From assembly GCF_014764445.1 (NCBI RefSeq), contig NZ_CP061721.1, positions 3,038,001 through 3,102,000 on the forward strand: a stretch of DNA of 64,000 nucleotides, in the 5' to 3' direction. Made by a program: the position numbers and the translations under genes. Below are positions 1 through 9,224 of this stretch, in pieces. The notes beneath the pieces are model-generated. The model was given only the letters and a program-made list of their open reading frames with translations. It was not told the origin of the DNA and ran no database searches. The stretch comes from Pseudarthrobacter sp. BIM B-2242. GTDB lineage: Bacteria; Actinomycetota; Actinomycetes; Actinomycetales; Micrococcaceae. How positions within the stretch are numbered: position 1 is the stretch's first letter; each line of letters opens with the position of its first letter.

Positions 1-32
1 CGGGACGCCCTGCCCGTCCGCCAAATTGGCCC

Positions 33-1181
33 TCAGCTCTTGCTGGTTCCAAGGTACGGGAGTTCCTTTTCCCAGATGCCTGTCACACCGGCCGTGGTGA
101 AGCCCAGCTGCTGGTTGACGGTCAGCAGGTACCTGTTTTCCGGCGCGTTCCAGGTGTAGATCACGCGGGCATCGGGGAACTGCTCGGTAAGCCGTTCCAT
201 GTTTGCCACTTTGATCAGCAGGCCAAGCTTGTTACCGCGGTGCTCCTGCAGGACCAACGTGTCATCCTGGAAAACCACATCCGGCCGATGGGCAAGCACA
301 CTGATGGTGGTCAGGCCAACCAGCGTTCCGGACGCCAGATGCTCGACGGCGGTGACCACCGTCCGCCTCCCCTGCGCAATGGTGACCTCCTCCGCTTCAC
401 GGAGGATCCGGCCGTCGAACACCATATCCGGCTCAACCGGAGGTTCCAGGGAAGGGTCGACGACGGCGCCCGCCTGGTTTTCGAGCGTAGCCACCGCTTC
501 CAGCCACTCGTCCGGGCAGCGGTCCGTCCAGTGGTGCAGCCGGTAGCGGCCGTTATTGGCCTCGTCCGCTTCCGCCTGCAGCTCAGCCACCAGCTTCGTA
601 TCCAACGGCAGCGCACATGAACTGAACTGCTCGATGTGCTGGAGCGTGTAACCGGATTTACGGGCGAACTCGACTTCCGGGCTTTCCAGCGGCACAAACC
701 CCTGCCCGGAGCCGGGAACCAGCTGCGCCCTCTCGAACTCGTGCAGCGATGCGCCGGGATGGTTGGTGTCCACCAGGATCTGGGTGCGGCCTTCATTGCG
801 GACCAGGTGTTCAGCGGCCAGCAAAAGCTTGCGGCCCACCCCCTGCCGCTGAATTTCGGGCAGGATATCCAGGGTGAACTCGGCCAGGTCCAGGTTGTCC
901 GTCAGCGGAAGGGCGATGTCCACGGTGCCCACGATCTGTCCGCCCACCTTGGCCACGAGGATAATCTGCCGTTCATAAGGGTCCGCGAGTTCGAGGAGCT
1001 TTTCCAGCGGCGTATAGGCGAGGTCATCGCTGCCCCACGTCTGCATCCTGACCTTGCGGCCCACTTCCACCGCGGCCAGGAAGTCCGCCGCGTCCGGCGC
1101 GTCGAGGGAGTCCGGAATCCACAGCTGCTCGATCCGCACGTCTTTAGCCCTCAGGGGCATCATCCCAGCCGTTTCTGCCAT
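33..1181 (-). CDS. Tandem-domain GNAT N-acetyltransferase
   Basis: A 382-residue protein that reads as two GNAT acetyl-CoA-dependent acyltransferase domains. The N-terminal domain carries the acetyl-CoA loop QRQGVGRKLL near residues 111-120; the C-terminal domain carries EHRGNKLG near 313-320 and ends in the usual LGF strand. The substrate cannot be read from the sequence. It lies directly downstream of a clear paralogue (1160-2275). The chosen ATG has GAGGGTG just upstream and overlaps that gene by 22 bases. A second ATG at 1163 would give the classic 4-base ATGA overlap, so the true start may be six codons later. Co-transcription of the pair is likely. Confidence 0.85.
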   Translation of the reverse strand: MAETAGMMPLRAKDVRIEQLWIPDSLDAPDAADFLAAVEVGRKVRMQTWGSDDLAYTPLEKLLELADPYERQIILVAKVGGQIVGTVDIALPLTDNLDLAEFTLDILPEIQRQGVGRKLLLAAEHLVRNEGRTQILVDTNHPGASLHEFERAQLVPGSGQGFVPLESPEVEFARKSGYTLQHIEQFSSCALPLDTKLVAELQAEADEANNGRYRLHHWTDRCPDEWLEAVATLENQAGAVVDPSLEPPVEPDMVFDGRILREAEEVTIAQGRRTVVTAVEHLASGTLVGLTTISVLAHRPDVVFQDDTLVLQEHRGNKLGLLIKVANMERLTEQFPDARVIYTWNAPENRYLLTVNQQLGFTTAGVTGIWEKELPYLGTSKS

Positions 1182-2275
1182 TCACCCTCATAACCAGCAG
1201 GCTTGAAACCAAGCGTTATATTGATCGCCAGCATATGCTCGTTTTCCACAGCATTCCACGTCAGGACCGAGCGCGCCGCCGGCCAGCGGTCCTGGGCGGC
1301 CCGCAGGTTCGCAGCTTTGATCAACAGGCCCAGTTTCCTTCCCCGGTGCTCCGCGGACACCAGGGTGTCCTGCTGCGTGATGCTGGCAGGAACGCCTGCC
1401 CGCCAGTTCAGGACCGTGTAGGCAACGAGCTCGCCGGATTCTTTATGCATGGCAGCTGCGACTTGGATCTGCACCCCGCCCCGGCTGTTCGACCGCTCCT
1501 CATACCGCACCCTGTCCGGGTCCCAGTCTTCGGCCTCCCAGCCGAGCCCGGCCGTGGGCACATCGGTGCTCATCCGGTTTCTGAGGACCGCGTATTGGGC
1601 CACGAGTTCGTCCGGGCACACGTCTCCCCAAGTTTTCAGCACGTAGCCGTCCGCCCGCAGGGAAGCCACTGCTGTGAGTTCTTCCAGGCGCTCCGGCGGG
1701 ACCGGAAGCGCGAGGCGGCTGGCCCGCTCCACCTGCTCCAGGTCATAGCCTCCTGCGACGGCAAAGGCGATGGTGGGGTCATCAAGCGGGAGTCCGCCTG
1801 CCCCGGATTTGGCCGGCAGAAGCCGTTCTGCCATGTCCACTGCTTCCGCCGGCAGCTCACAGTAGCCATCCAGCGACGTCCTGCCCCTGGCGACGGCCAC
1901 GGCTTCCGCATACTCCAGCAGCCGGCGTCCCCGGCCCCGCCGCCGGAAGCCGGGCGCCACCAGAACGTTGATTCCGGCGGTGGCAGTGTTTTCCCGAAGG
2001 GGCAGCGACACCGAGCACGTGCCCACCGCCTCCCGGCCCTGCCTCGCGATGAAGACCTGCCGCTCCTCGTAGTCGCTGCCGCGCCAATACTCCATGTCCT
2101 CCAGGAGGGTAGGGCACCGGTCCAGGTTGCCCCACTTCTCCAGATGGTGCGCTTCGAGCAGCGCGTGGCAGTCGTTGAAGTCCGTGGCAGCGCCCGGACC
2201 TGGGCCGCTGACTTGGGTGCCGCCGTCGGGCGATGGCGGGATCGCGACTCGGGTGATGGCCAGCGGGGTCATCAC
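1160..2275 (-). CDS. Tandem-domain GNAT N-acetyltransferase, paralogue of the downstream gene
   Basis: A 371-residue protein with the same two-domain GNAT layout as its neighbour at 33-1181. The first acetyl-CoA loop is RRRGRGRRLLEYAE, and the second domain has EHRGRKLGLLIKAAN followed by a TWNA segment that its neighbour shares. The shared C-terminal blocks show the pair arose by tandem duplication. The arrangement resembles mycothiol synthase, which is also a double GNAT, but neither protein is MshD; that gene lies at 19999. The start is one of two adjacent ATG codons and has no strong ribosome binding site. Substrate unknown. Confidence 0.84.
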   Translation of the reverse strand: MMTPLAITRVAIPPSPDGGTQVSGPGPGAATDFNDCHALLEAHHLEKWGNLDRCPTLLEDMEYWRGSDYEERQVFIARQGREAVGTCSVSLPLRENTATAGINVLVAPGFRRRGRGRRLLEYAEAVAVARGRTSLDGYCELPAEAVDMAERLLPAKSGAGGLPLDDPTIAFAVAGGYDLEQVERASRLALPVPPERLEELTAVASLRADGYVLKTWGDVCPDELVAQYAVLRNRMSTDVPTAGLGWEAEDWDPDRVRYEERSNSRGGVQIQVAAAMHKESGELVAYTVLNWRAGVPASITQQDTLVSAEHRGRKLGLLIKAANLRAAQDRWPAARSVLTWNAVENEHMLAINITLGFKPAGYEGEWQKRLG

Positions 2276-2324
2276 CCCAGCCTAGCCATCCGGGCGGCTT
2301 AGCCGAAGGAAAATTAAGCAAAAA

Positions 2325-2355
2325 GGGACCGCCCGGCGTGGTGCCGGACGGTCCC
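2325..2355 (-). terminator. Rho-independent terminator of rplK-rplA
   Basis: On the minus strand a 13-base-pair stem with one mismatch (GGGACCG on one side, CGGTCCC on the other) closes a 5-base loop and is followed by a run of T. It lies about 40 bases after the rplA stop codon. Confidence 0.85.
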
Positions 2356-2394
2356 TTTGGTGCCGGACAAGCCCGGCTGGAGTCGCTGTGAGGA

Positions 2395-3102
2395 TTAGAC
2401 CTCGGTCAGGACCTTGGTGACGTTGGGGTCAACGGAGATGCCCGGACCGAACGTGGTGGCCACGGTGGCCTTCTGGATGTAGCGGCCCTTGGAAGCGGAC
2501 GGCTTCAGGCGAAGGACCTCTTCCAGTGCTGCTGCGTAGTTCTCGGCCAGCTTGATGGCGTCGAAGGAAACCTTGCCGATGATGAAGTGCAGGTTCGAGT
2601 GCTTGTCGACGCGGAAGTCGATCTTGCCGCCCTTGATGTCGTTAACAGCCTTTGCCACGTCAGCGGTCACGGTGCCGGTCTTCGGGTTCGGCATCAGGTT
2701 ACGCGGACCCAGGACCTTACCGAGGCGGCCAACCTTGCCCATGAGGTCAGGGGTGGCGACGGCGGCGTCGAAGTCGGTCCAGCCGGCTGCGATCTTCTCG
2801 ATCAGGTCATCGGAACCAACGAAGTCGGCGCCGGCAGCGATTGCTGCCTCAGCCTTGTCGCCGGTAGCGAAGACGAGGACGCGGGAAACCTTACCGGTGC
2901 CGTGGGGCAGGTTGACGGTGCCGCGGACCATCTGGTCAGCCTTGCGAGGGTCAACGCCCAGGCGGAAGGCAACCTCAACGGTGGCGTCGAACTTGGACGG
3001 GTTGGTGTCCTTGGCGAGCGTTACTGCCTCGAACGGCGCGTAGAACTTCTCCGCGTCGATCTTGGCGGCTGCTGCCTCATATGCTTTGCTGCGCTTTGCC
3101 AT
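2395..3102 (-). CDS. rplA: 50S ribosomal protein L1
   Basis: A 235-residue protein of normal L1 length. It contains the family signature region around [14 protein letters not shown] and the N-terminal start [12 protein letters not shown] typical of actinobacterial L1. L1 binds 23S rRNA at the E-site stalk and in many bacteria represses its own operon by binding the mRNA. The gene follows rplK after 186 bases and ends in a clear terminator. GGAGAAA lies ahead of the ATG. Identification is secure. Confidence 0.98.
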   Translation of the reverse strand: MAKRSKAYEAAAAKIDAEKFYAPFEAVTLAKDTNPSKFDATVEVAFRLGVDPRKADQMVRGTVNLPHGTGKVSRVLVFATGDKAEAAIAAGADFVGSDDLIEKIAAGWTDFDAAVATPDLMGKVGRLGKVLGPRNLMPNPKTGTVTADVAKAVNDIKGGKIDFRVDKHSNLHFIIGKVSFDAIKLAENYAAALEEVLRLKPSASKGRYIQKATVATTFGPGISVDPNVTKVLTEV

Positions 3103-3288
3103 GCTGCTTATTTCTCCTTGTGCAGTTGTGGTCTGCGGACCGCGCTGGGCCCTGCCACAGTCGGATGATCGGGGCTTGTTGTCCGTGCCCCGGTGTCCAA
3201 CATTTCAGTTTCGGTGGTGCCGGTTTCCCGGCGGTGCCGCCCGTCGTCGTGATCGGTTTCCCGGAAAAGACATTGGGCAGCGAGGGAA

Positions 3289-3720
3289 TTAACCCTCGAC
3301 GGTGATACCCATGGAGCGGGCGGTGCCGGCGATGATCTTCGCTGCGCCTTCGAGGCTGGTGGCGTTGAGGTCTTCCATCTTGGTGGTGGCGATCTCGTTG
3401 ACCTGTGCCTGCGTCAGCTTGGCAACCTTGACGGTGTGCGGGGTGGGTGAACCCTTGGCAACGCCTGCAGCCTTTTTGATGAGCTCTGCAGCCGGCGGGG
3501 TCTTGGTGATGAACGTGAACGAACGGTCCTCGTAGACCGTGATTTCCACGGGGATAACGTTGCCGCGCTGGGCTTCTGTGGCAGCGTTGTACGCCTTGCA
3601 GAATTCCATGATGTTGACACCGTGCTGGCCAAGCGCAGGACCGATCGGCGGGGCCGGGTTAGCGGCGCCTGCCTGGATCTGCAGCTTGATGAGGCCGGTG
3701 ACCTTCTTCTTGGGAGCCAA
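3289..3720 (-). CDS. rplK: 50S ribosomal protein L11
   Basis: A 143-residue L11, the protein at the base of the ribosomal GTPase centre that is needed for RelA activation and is targeted by thiopeptides. The sequence has the conserved [11 protein letters not shown]-terminus and [15 protein letters not shown] block with the proline pair of the flexible N-terminal domain. The only sensible start is TTG at 3720, which follows GAAGGA; the product begins (M)APKKKV. A TTG start is unusual for such a highly expressed gene. It sits between nusG and rplA in the standard order. Confidence 0.97.
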
Positions 3721-3800
3721 TGTAGGGTCCTTCTCTCAATATCTTCCTGGGACACAGGAGCGTGCCTCAGGTTGTTGGCCGCCATGGCGAGGCGGCCGGC

Positions 3801-3834
3801 CGTTCCGGGGCTGCTAAGCGGGCAGTCCGGAACG
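3801..3834 (-). promoter_or_regulatory. Stem-loop in the nusG-rplK spacer
   Basis: CGTTCCGG and CCGGAACG flank an inner CTGC/GCAG pairing between nusG and rplK. There is no T-run, so it is not a standard terminator. It could be an RNA processing or protein-binding element, such as an L1 target. The structure is visible; the role is not. Confidence 0.35.
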
Positions 3835-3850
3835 AATTCTGTGCGGGTTG

Positions 3851-4711
3851 CTAGATCTTGCTGACCTGGTTGAACGCCAGGGTGACAGGAGTTTCGCGTT
3901 CGAAGATCGAGACCAGCACCACGAGGGTCTGGGATTCAATCTTGATCTCGGAGATCGTGGCGGGGAGGGTCTCGAACGGACCTTCCTTGACGATGACGGA
4001 CTCGCCAACCTCGAAGTCGACGTCCACGGGGGTATGAGCCTGCTTGTTGACCGGCTTGCCCTTCTCGGCCTGCTCTTCTTCGAAGACCGGAGCGAGCATG
4101 GAGAAGACTTCATCGAGGCGCAGCGGCACCGGGTTGTGGGCGTTGCCCACAAAGCCGGTAACACCCGGCGTGTGGCGGACGGCGCCCCACGAAGCATCCG
4201 TCAGGTCCATGCGGACCAGGACGTAGCCGGGGATGCGGACGCGGTTGATGATCTTGCGCTGGGCGTTCTTGATCTCAACGACTTCTTCCATGGGCACCTG
4301 GATTTCGAAGATGTAATCTTCCATGTCCAGGGTCTGGATGCGGGTCTCAAGGTTGGCCTTGACGCGGTTTTCGTAGCCGGCGTAGGAGTGGATGACGTAC
4401 CAGTCACCCTCCTGGCGGCGCAGCTTGGCTTTGAATTCGTCGGCGGGGTCCACCTCGGCCTTTGCGGCCGCGGCTGCCAGCGCATCGGCGTCGTTGCCTT
4501 CAGCAGCGTCGCCTTCTGAATCAGAATCCTCTTCAGCGGCATCCTCCGCTGCGGCATCGTCGGCAGCTTCAGACTCGTCGTCGGCGTCGGCGGATTCGGG
4601 CGCAGCGGACTCGACCTCGGACTCTTCACCGGTTTCGACCGTGGGGGCCGCCGTGTTGTCCGTGGACTCTTCCAGCTCAGTCTCGGTTACCTCGAGCTCC
4701 TGCTCAGACAC
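3851..4711 (-). CDS. nusG: Transcription termination/antitermination protein NusG, with a long acidic N-terminal extension
   Basis: NusG couples RNA polymerase to Rho or the ribosome. The NGN domain starts at about residue 102 ([17 protein letters not shown]) and a KOW domain forms the last 50 residues. Ahead of these lie about 100 residues made almost wholly of Glu, Asp, Ala and Ser, probably disordered. I chose GTG at 4711 because GGAG lies 5 bases upstream and the product then begins (M)SEQELEV; the alternative ATG at 4741 adds ten residues but lacks a ribosome binding site. The gene lies between secE and rplK, as in most bacteria. Confidence 0.95.
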   Translation of the reverse strand: MSEQELEVTETELEESTDNTAAPTVETGEESEVESAAPESADADDESEAADDAAAEDAAEEDSDSEGDAAEGNDADALAAAAAKAEVDPADEFKAKLRRQEGDWYVIHSYAGYENRVKANLETRIQTLDMEDYIFEIQVPMEEVVEIKNAQRKIINRVRIPGYVLVRMDLTDASWGAVRHTPGVTGFVGNAHNPVPLRLDEVFSMLAPVFEEEQAEKGKPVNKQAHTPVDVDFEVGESVIVKEGPFETLPATISEIKIESQTLVVLVSIFERETPVTLAFNQVSKI

Positions 4712-4827
4712 TTGGTCTCCTGCTTCCTCATTGCCTAACATGCCTATTTAAATGGCTCAATTCCGCACACCGTGTGGTTTCTTACCGGTTACCCGGTCAG
4801 TGCCACGCGGCCTGCGGACGGTGCGCC

Positions 4828-5112
4828 TTAGCGATCCCCGGGGGCAATCCCGCCGAAGACCCAGCTGACCGCGGTTCCAAAACCGAGATCCAGCAGGCTG
4901 ACGATGACCATCATGATGGCCACGAAAACCAGCACCACGAGCGTGTAATTGATCAGTTCCTTGCGGGTTGGTGCAACAACCTTCTTCAGTTCGCCGATGA
5001 CCTGGCGAATGAAGAGTGCAATACGAGCGAAGAAGTTTGCCTTGGCGTCCTTCTTAGCTGGGCGGCCCTTGGAGCTGCTGGCAGCTGTTTCGGTCACCTG
5101 GTCCTCGCTCAT
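4828..5112 (-). CDS. secE: Preprotein translocase subunit SecE
   Basis: A 94-residue SecE, the small clamp subunit of SecYEG in the inner membrane. A polar N-terminus of about 30 residues is followed by the conserved amphipathic segment FIRQVIGELKKVVAPTRKEL and one transmembrane helix near residues 60-82. This is the single-helix form usual outside enteric bacteria. It lies between tRNA-Trp and nusG on the minus strand, the standard order in Micrococcales, and is probably co-transcribed with both. Confidence 0.96.
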   Translation of the reverse strand: MSEDQVTETAASSSKGRPAKKDAKANFFARIALFIRQVIGELKKVVAPTRKELINYTLVVLVFVAIMMVIVSLLDLGFGTAVSWVFGGIAPGDR

Positions 5113-5163
5113 CTTTGCAATGGTGGATTACCCGGTCCTGATCAGAACCATGGTTACTGCGCG

Positions 5164-5189
5164 TGTTCCGGCGGCATACCGCCGGAACA
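5164..5189. repeat. Perfect hairpin between tRNA-Trp and secE
   Basis: TGTTCCGGCGG and its exact complement flank a 4-base loop. There is no T-run on either side. It lies 8 bases after the tRNA 3' end and may mark 3' processing or a weak terminator ahead of secE. Confidence 0.6.
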
Positions 5190-5196
5190 GCTTGCG

Positions 5197-5269
5197 CAGG
5201 GCAGACAGGACTCGAACCTGCAACCTGCGGTTTTGGAGACCGCTGCGCTACCAATTGCGCCACTACCCT
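5197..5269 (-). tRNA. tRNA-Trp (CCA)
   Basis: A 73-base cloverleaf with a seven-pair acceptor stem (AGGGTAG with CTGCCCT, one T-G pair), anticodon loop CTCCAAA with anticodon CCA, T-loop TTCGAGT and discriminator G. The 3' CCA is not encoded. Its place just upstream of secE matches other actinobacteria. Confidence 0.97.
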
Positions 5270-5540
5270 ATGGGAGGAAATACGAAACCTTGCCGCGATT
5301 GCCAGCTTTCACTGGGGCGCACGTCATCATCCGTGTTTCAACACCGGTGAACCAGTCTACGCAACAACTTCGTCTACGTCGAACCAGCTCGTTTCGGACC
5401 TTCGTTCCGCCTTCAGATGTGCCCCTGGCCTGCAGTCACATCCACGCCGACAATCCGATCGATCCGCTGAACAGCATAGAGTAGATCTCGTCGATTTCCA
5501 CCATTCAGCCTCCGGGCTGCAAGCGAAGAACGGACCCGCC

Positions 5541-6758
5541 ATGTCTTCCGCCCGCGTTTCCAAGCGCATATCCGCCATTGCCGAATCCGCAACCCTGGCC
5601 GTAGACGCCAAGGCCAAGGCGCTCAAGGCAGCCGGCCGGCCGGTTATTGGCTTCGGCGCGGGCGAGCCGGACTTCCCCACCCCGGACTACATCGTGAAGG
5701 CGTCCATTGAGGCTGCCGGCCAGCCCAAGTACCACCGCTACTCGCCCGCCGGTGGCCTGCCGGAGCTGAAGAAAGCCATCGCTGAGAAGACCCTCCGCGA
5801 TTCCGGCTACGCGGTGGGCCCGTCCCAGGTGCTGGTGACCAACGGCGGCAAGCAGGCCGTGTACAACACGTTCGCCACGCTGGTGGATCCGGGCGACGAA
5901 GTGATTGTTCCCACTCCGTTCTGGACCACCTACCCGGAGGCCATCCGGCTCGCCGGCGGTGTTCCCGTTGAGGTTTTCGCCGGGCCTGAGCAGGACTACC
6001 TGGTCACCGTTGAGCAGCTCGAAGCCGCCCTCACGGAGAAGTCGAAAATCCTCCTGTTCGTCTCGCCGTCCAACCCCACCGGCGCCGTGTACTCCCCCGA
6101 ACAGGTCGCCGAAATCGGCAAATGGGCTGCCTCGAAGGGCCTCTGGGTGGTCACCGACGAGATTTACGAGCACCTGACCTATGACGGCGTTCCGTTCACC
6201 TCCATCGCCACCGCCGCCCCTGAACTGGGCGACAAAGTGGTCATCCTCAATGGCGTGGCCAAGACGTATGCGATGACCGGCTGGCGTGTGGGCTGGATGA
6301 TCGGCCCGGCCGATGTCATCAAGGCCGCCACCAACCTGCAGTCCCACGCCACGTCCAACGTGTCCAACATCATGCAGATCGCCGCCCTCGCTGCCGTCTC
6401 CGGCCCGCTGACCGCCGTCGACGAGATGAAGGTGGCCTTTGACCGCCGCCGTAAGGCGATCGTTGCCGGCCTCAACGCGATCGACGGCGTGGAATGCCCG
6501 ACGCCGAAGGGCGCGTTCTACGTGTACGCGGACGTCCGCGGGTTGCTGGGGAAGGAATTCCCGACGGCGGCAGGCACCGCGACGCCGTCGACCTCCGCCG
6601 AACTGGCGGCCCTGATTCTCGACGAGGTGGAAGTGGCAGTGGTTCCGGGCGAGGCCTTCGGCCCCTCCGGCTTCCTGCGGCTCTCCTACGCCCTGGGCGA
6701 CGAGGATCTGGCCACCGGCGTGCAGCGCCTGCAGGACTTCCTCGGCAAAGCCAAATAG
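5541..6758 (+). CDS. Class I PLP-dependent aminotransferase, aspartate aminotransferase type
   Basis: A 405-residue fold-type I aminotransferase, probably transferring the amino group between aspartate and 2-oxoglutarate. The substrate-binding [10 protein letters not shown] block is at residues 39-48, [10 protein letters not shown] at about 175-184, the PLP lysine is K241 in [16 protein letters not shown], and a late arginine lies in FLRLSYA. The ATG at 5541 starts the family's normal N-terminus; upstream in-frame codons run through the tRNA-Trp region and are not coding. TAGAGT at 5477-5482 is a possible -10 box. Narrow specificity (aspartate or another amino acid) cannot be fixed. Confidence 0.9.
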   Translation: MSSARVSKRISAIAESATLAVDAKAKALKAAGRPVIGFGAGEPDFPTPDYIVKASIEAAGQPKYHRYSPAGGLPELKKAIAEKTLRDSGYAVGPSQVLVTNGGKQAVYNTFATLVDPGDEVIVPTPFWTTYPEAIRLAGGVPVEVFAGPEQDYLVTVEQLEAALTEKSKILLFVSPSNPTGAVYSPEQVAEIGKWAASKGLWVVTDEIYEHLTYDGVPFTSIATAAPELGDKVVILNGVAKTYAMTGWRVGWMIGPADVIKAATNLQSHATSNVSNIMQIAALAAVSGPLTAVDEMKVAFDRRRKAIVAGLNAIDGVECPTPKGAFYVYADVRGLLGKEFPTAAGTATPSTSAELAALILDEVEVAVVPGEAFGPSGFLRLSYALGDEDLATGVQRLQDFLGKAK

Positions 6759-6893
6759 GACGCTCTCTCACTTAACGCAGGAAAAACCCGATCGCTCTAT
6801 CACTCTCTTGAGGAGAGTGATAGAGCGATCAGGTTTAAGCCACATTAAGTGAGAGAGCGTTGGGGAAAAAGCCACATTAAGTGAGAGAGCGTC
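6759..6893. repeat. Composite repeat and bidirectional terminator between convergent genes
   Basis: An 18-base-pair perfect hairpin (arms 6790-6807 and 6813-6830, loop TTGAG) lies between A-rich and GGTTT flanks and should stop transcription in both directions. Around it, GACGCTCTCTCACTTAA at 6759-6775 recurs in inverted orientation twice. A 24-base unit ending TTAAGTGAGAGAGCGT is repeated directly at 6837-6860 and 6869-6892. It separates the aminotransferase from the response regulator. The repeated unit looks like a genome-wide extragenic repeat, but that is inference. Confidence 0.8.
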
Positions 6894-6908
6894 CGAGGGG
6901 GCGGCGGG

Positions 6909-7592
6909 TTAGAGGAGGCGGCGCTCCGCGGCCCACTTGGTCAGCTCGTGGCGGCTGGACAGCTGGAGTTTGCGCAGCACCGCGGACACGTGGGTTTCCA
7001 CGGTCTTGATGCTGATGAACAGCTCCTTCGCCACTTCCTTGTAGCTGTAACCGCGCGCGATCAGGCGCATGACTTCCAGTTCGCGGGCGGAGAGCTTGTC
7101 CAGCTCGTCGTCGGCGATGTCGGCAGGCGCCGTTCCGAAGGCGTCCAGCACAAAGCCTGCCAGCCTGGGTGAGAAGACGGCGTCACCGCCGGCCACCCGG
7201 AACACGGCGTCGGTGATCTCACGCCCAGAAATGGTTTTGGTGACGTACCCCCGGGCCCCGGCCCGGATGACCGCCACGACGTCCTCGGCGGCGTCCGACA
7301 CGCTGAGGGCCAGGAACTTCGTGGTCCCCAGCAGCGCGGCGGAGCCGGCGATGACCTCACGCCCGCCGCCGCCCAGGCCGCCGGGAAGGTGGACGTCCAG
7401 CAGCACCACCTCGGGCCGCTCCCGGGCGATCACCGCAATGGCCTGCTCCACCGTGGCGGCCTCCCCCACCACCTGGATGCTTGCATCGAGGTCGGCTTTG
7501 AGGCCGGACCGGAAAATGGCGTGGTCGTCCACAATGACCACCCGGACGGTCTGGGCCGGGCGAACGGGGCCTGTTCCCTGCGCGTTGCTCAT
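6909..7592 (-). CDS. LuxR/NarL-family response regulator
   Basis: A 227-residue DNA-binding response regulator. The receiver domain has the acidic pair at D22-D23 and phospho-acceptor D66 in LLDVHLPGG. The C-terminal LuxR-type helix-turn-helix contains ELEVMRLIARGYSYKEVAKEL and the IKTVETHVSAVLRKL recognition region. It overlaps its partner kinase by 4 bases and is therefore translationally coupled. From the kinase's PspC domain and the divergent PspC genes, it probably controls an envelope-stress response. The poly-Gly stretch GGLGGGG after the phosphorylation site is longer than usual. Confidence 0.92.
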   Translation of the reverse strand: MSNAQGTGPVRPAQTVRVVIVDDHAIFRSGLKADLDASIQVVGEAATVEQAIAVIARERPEVVLLDVHLPGGLGGGGREVIAGSAALLGTTKFLALSVSDAAEDVVAVIRAGARGYVTKTISGREITDAVFRVAGGDAVFSPRLAGFVLDAFGTAPADIADDELDKLSARELEVMRLIARGYSYKEVAKELFISIKTVETHVSAVLRKLQLSSRHELTKWAAERRLL

Positions 7593-9100
7593 GATCTTCC
7601 TCCTGCATTGTCCGGCTGACGCATGGTGTCCGGCTGGCGCGTGGTGTCCTGCTGCCGGCCGTTGTCCGGCTGGCGCGTGTTGTCAGGCAGGCGCGCCGGG
7701 AGACCGAGCCGCACCTCCGTGCCGTCCGGCGTGCTTGCGATGGAGGCCGTCCCGCCGTGGCGCTTCATGCGTCCGATGATGGATTCCCTGACACCCAGCC
7801 GGTCCTCGGGCACGTCGTTGAGGCCGAAGCCGGGGCCCCGATCCTTCACGAACACTTCAGCCCGGCCGTCCGAGACCTCCAAGTACACGGAGACGGTCCC
7901 GCCGCCGTGACGGGAAGCATTCAGCATGGCCTCGCGGCTAGCCTGGACCAGCGCTTCGTGGGCCTCGGTCATGGCCGCATCCCCCACGCTCACCACCTCC
8001 ACGGCGTTGCCCAGGACGTCTTCCACCTCGGCTGCGGCGGCCTTGATCCGGTCCGAAAGCTGACCAGCTTCCTTGCCGGGATCCTGGAACAGCCAGCCCC
8101 GCAGCTCCCGCTCCTGAGCCCTGGCCAGGCGCACCACATCATGTTCGTTGGCGGCCCGCCGCTGGATCAGTGCCAGGGTCTGCAGCACGGAATCGTGCAG
8201 GTGGGCCGCGATCTCGGCCCGCTCGGTCTCCCTGATTCTGCCTGCGCGCTCCGTTTCCAGGTCGCGCCAGAATTTGAGTGCCCACGGCAGCAGCACGATT
8301 ATTACACCGCCCAGCACCGCCACCGAGGCCAGCAGCGCCAGCCAGGTCTGTTCCCAGGAACCGGACCCGGACACCATCACCAGCACGCCAGCCACTACCA
8401 GCGCGAGGCCCGCCGCGAGGCGCGCCCAGCCGCCCGCCTGATCGGCTTTGGTTTTGTCCACCAGCCCGGCGCGGCGGCTCTCATCGAGCTGCATCCAGGC
8501 GATGGCGGCGCCGCCGAGTACAGCCGCGGCGGGAATGAGGGTCCCCAGTGGCACGTCCACGCCCAGGAGCTGGGCGATCATAATGCCCGCAACCAGCAGA
8601 AGGCCGGCTCCTAACAGGATCTCCTTGCCGTACCGCATGCTGCGGAAGCGGAACCACGGCGGACTCACGCCCGCACCATAGCCCGCAGCGGACGGGTCAG
8701 CAGCGCCGGAACCGTAGGCTGCGCCGGAGCCGTACGCGGCAGTACCGTACGCAGCTGCGGCGGCGGAAGCACCGGCGTCGGGCACTTCCCACGGTCCGGC
8801 CACGGCGGGCAGCCCCTGGAGCTTCGACGTTGCGGGCGAGGGCACGAGGCTCACCGTCGGGGCAATGGGCGACGCCGGCCGCTTGGCGTTGCGCCGGGCA
8901 CTTTCGTCTGCGGTGGGGACCATAATCCACAGCCACGCGTAAAACGCCAGACCGGCGCCCCCGGCCAGGGTTGCGAGCGCCATGCCGAGCCTGACGTTTT
9001 TCACCGGCCAGCCCAGATGCGCCGCGAGTCCGGAGCATACGCCCGCGATGACACGGTCGGGGCTACGGACCAGCGGTGGGCGGGTCATGGCGGTGGTCAT
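7589..9100 (-). CDS. Sensor histidine kinase with N-terminal PspC domain
   Basis: A 503-residue membrane kinase of the NarX/DesK-like HisKA_3 class. A PspC domain occupies residues 7-70, followed by a linker of low complexity (Ala/Gly/Ser/Tyr) and about four transmembrane helices. The phospho-acceptor is H302 in AAHLHDSVLQ, with an HATPase N-box near 390 and the G-box DRGPGFG near 421. The tail has degenerate six-residue repeats (TRQPDN, GRQQDT, TRQPDT, MRQPDN). The fused PspC suggests it senses membrane stress. It forms an operon with the response regulator and is divergent from the PspC cluster at 9225. Confidence 0.92.
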   Translation of the reverse strand: MTTAMTRPPLVRSPDRVIAGVCSGLAAHLGWPVKNVRLGMALATLAGGAGLAFYAWLWIMVPTADESARRNAKRPASPIAPTVSLVPSPATSKLQGLPAVAGPWEVPDAGASAAAAAYGTAAYGSGAAYGSGAADPSAAGYGAGVSPPWFRFRSMRYGKEILLGAGLLLVAGIMIAQLLGVDVPLGTLIPAAAVLGGAAIAWMQLDESRRAGLVDKTKADQAGGWARLAAGLALVVAGVLVMVSGSGSWEQTWLALLASVAVLGGVIIVLLPWALKFWRDLETERAGRIRETERAEIAAHLHDSVLQTLALIQRRAANEHDVVRLARAQERELRGWLFQDPGKEAGQLSDRIKAAAAEVEDVLGNAVEVVSVGDAAMTEAHEALVQASREAMLNASRHGGGTVSVYLEVSDGRAEVFVKDRGPGFGLNDVPEDRLGVRESIIGRMKRHGGTASIASTPDGTEVRLGLPARLPDNTRQPDNGRQQDTTRQPDTMRQPDNAGGRS

Positions 9101-9224
9101 GTGTCAATCCAAGCATGGATCAGGGTTCCCCGGACCCGGTTCAGGCCGGAACCGGGGGTAACTCAGGGACGGGTCAGGGTGTTCCCCAGTAGAGCCGTAC
9201 CGCCCCGAACGGCAGGATCGAAGT

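Noticed and set aside
4462..5484. A 340-codon open frame on the plus strand across nusG, secE and tRNA-Trp
   Set aside because: It crosses a tRNA gene and is antisense to nusG and secE.
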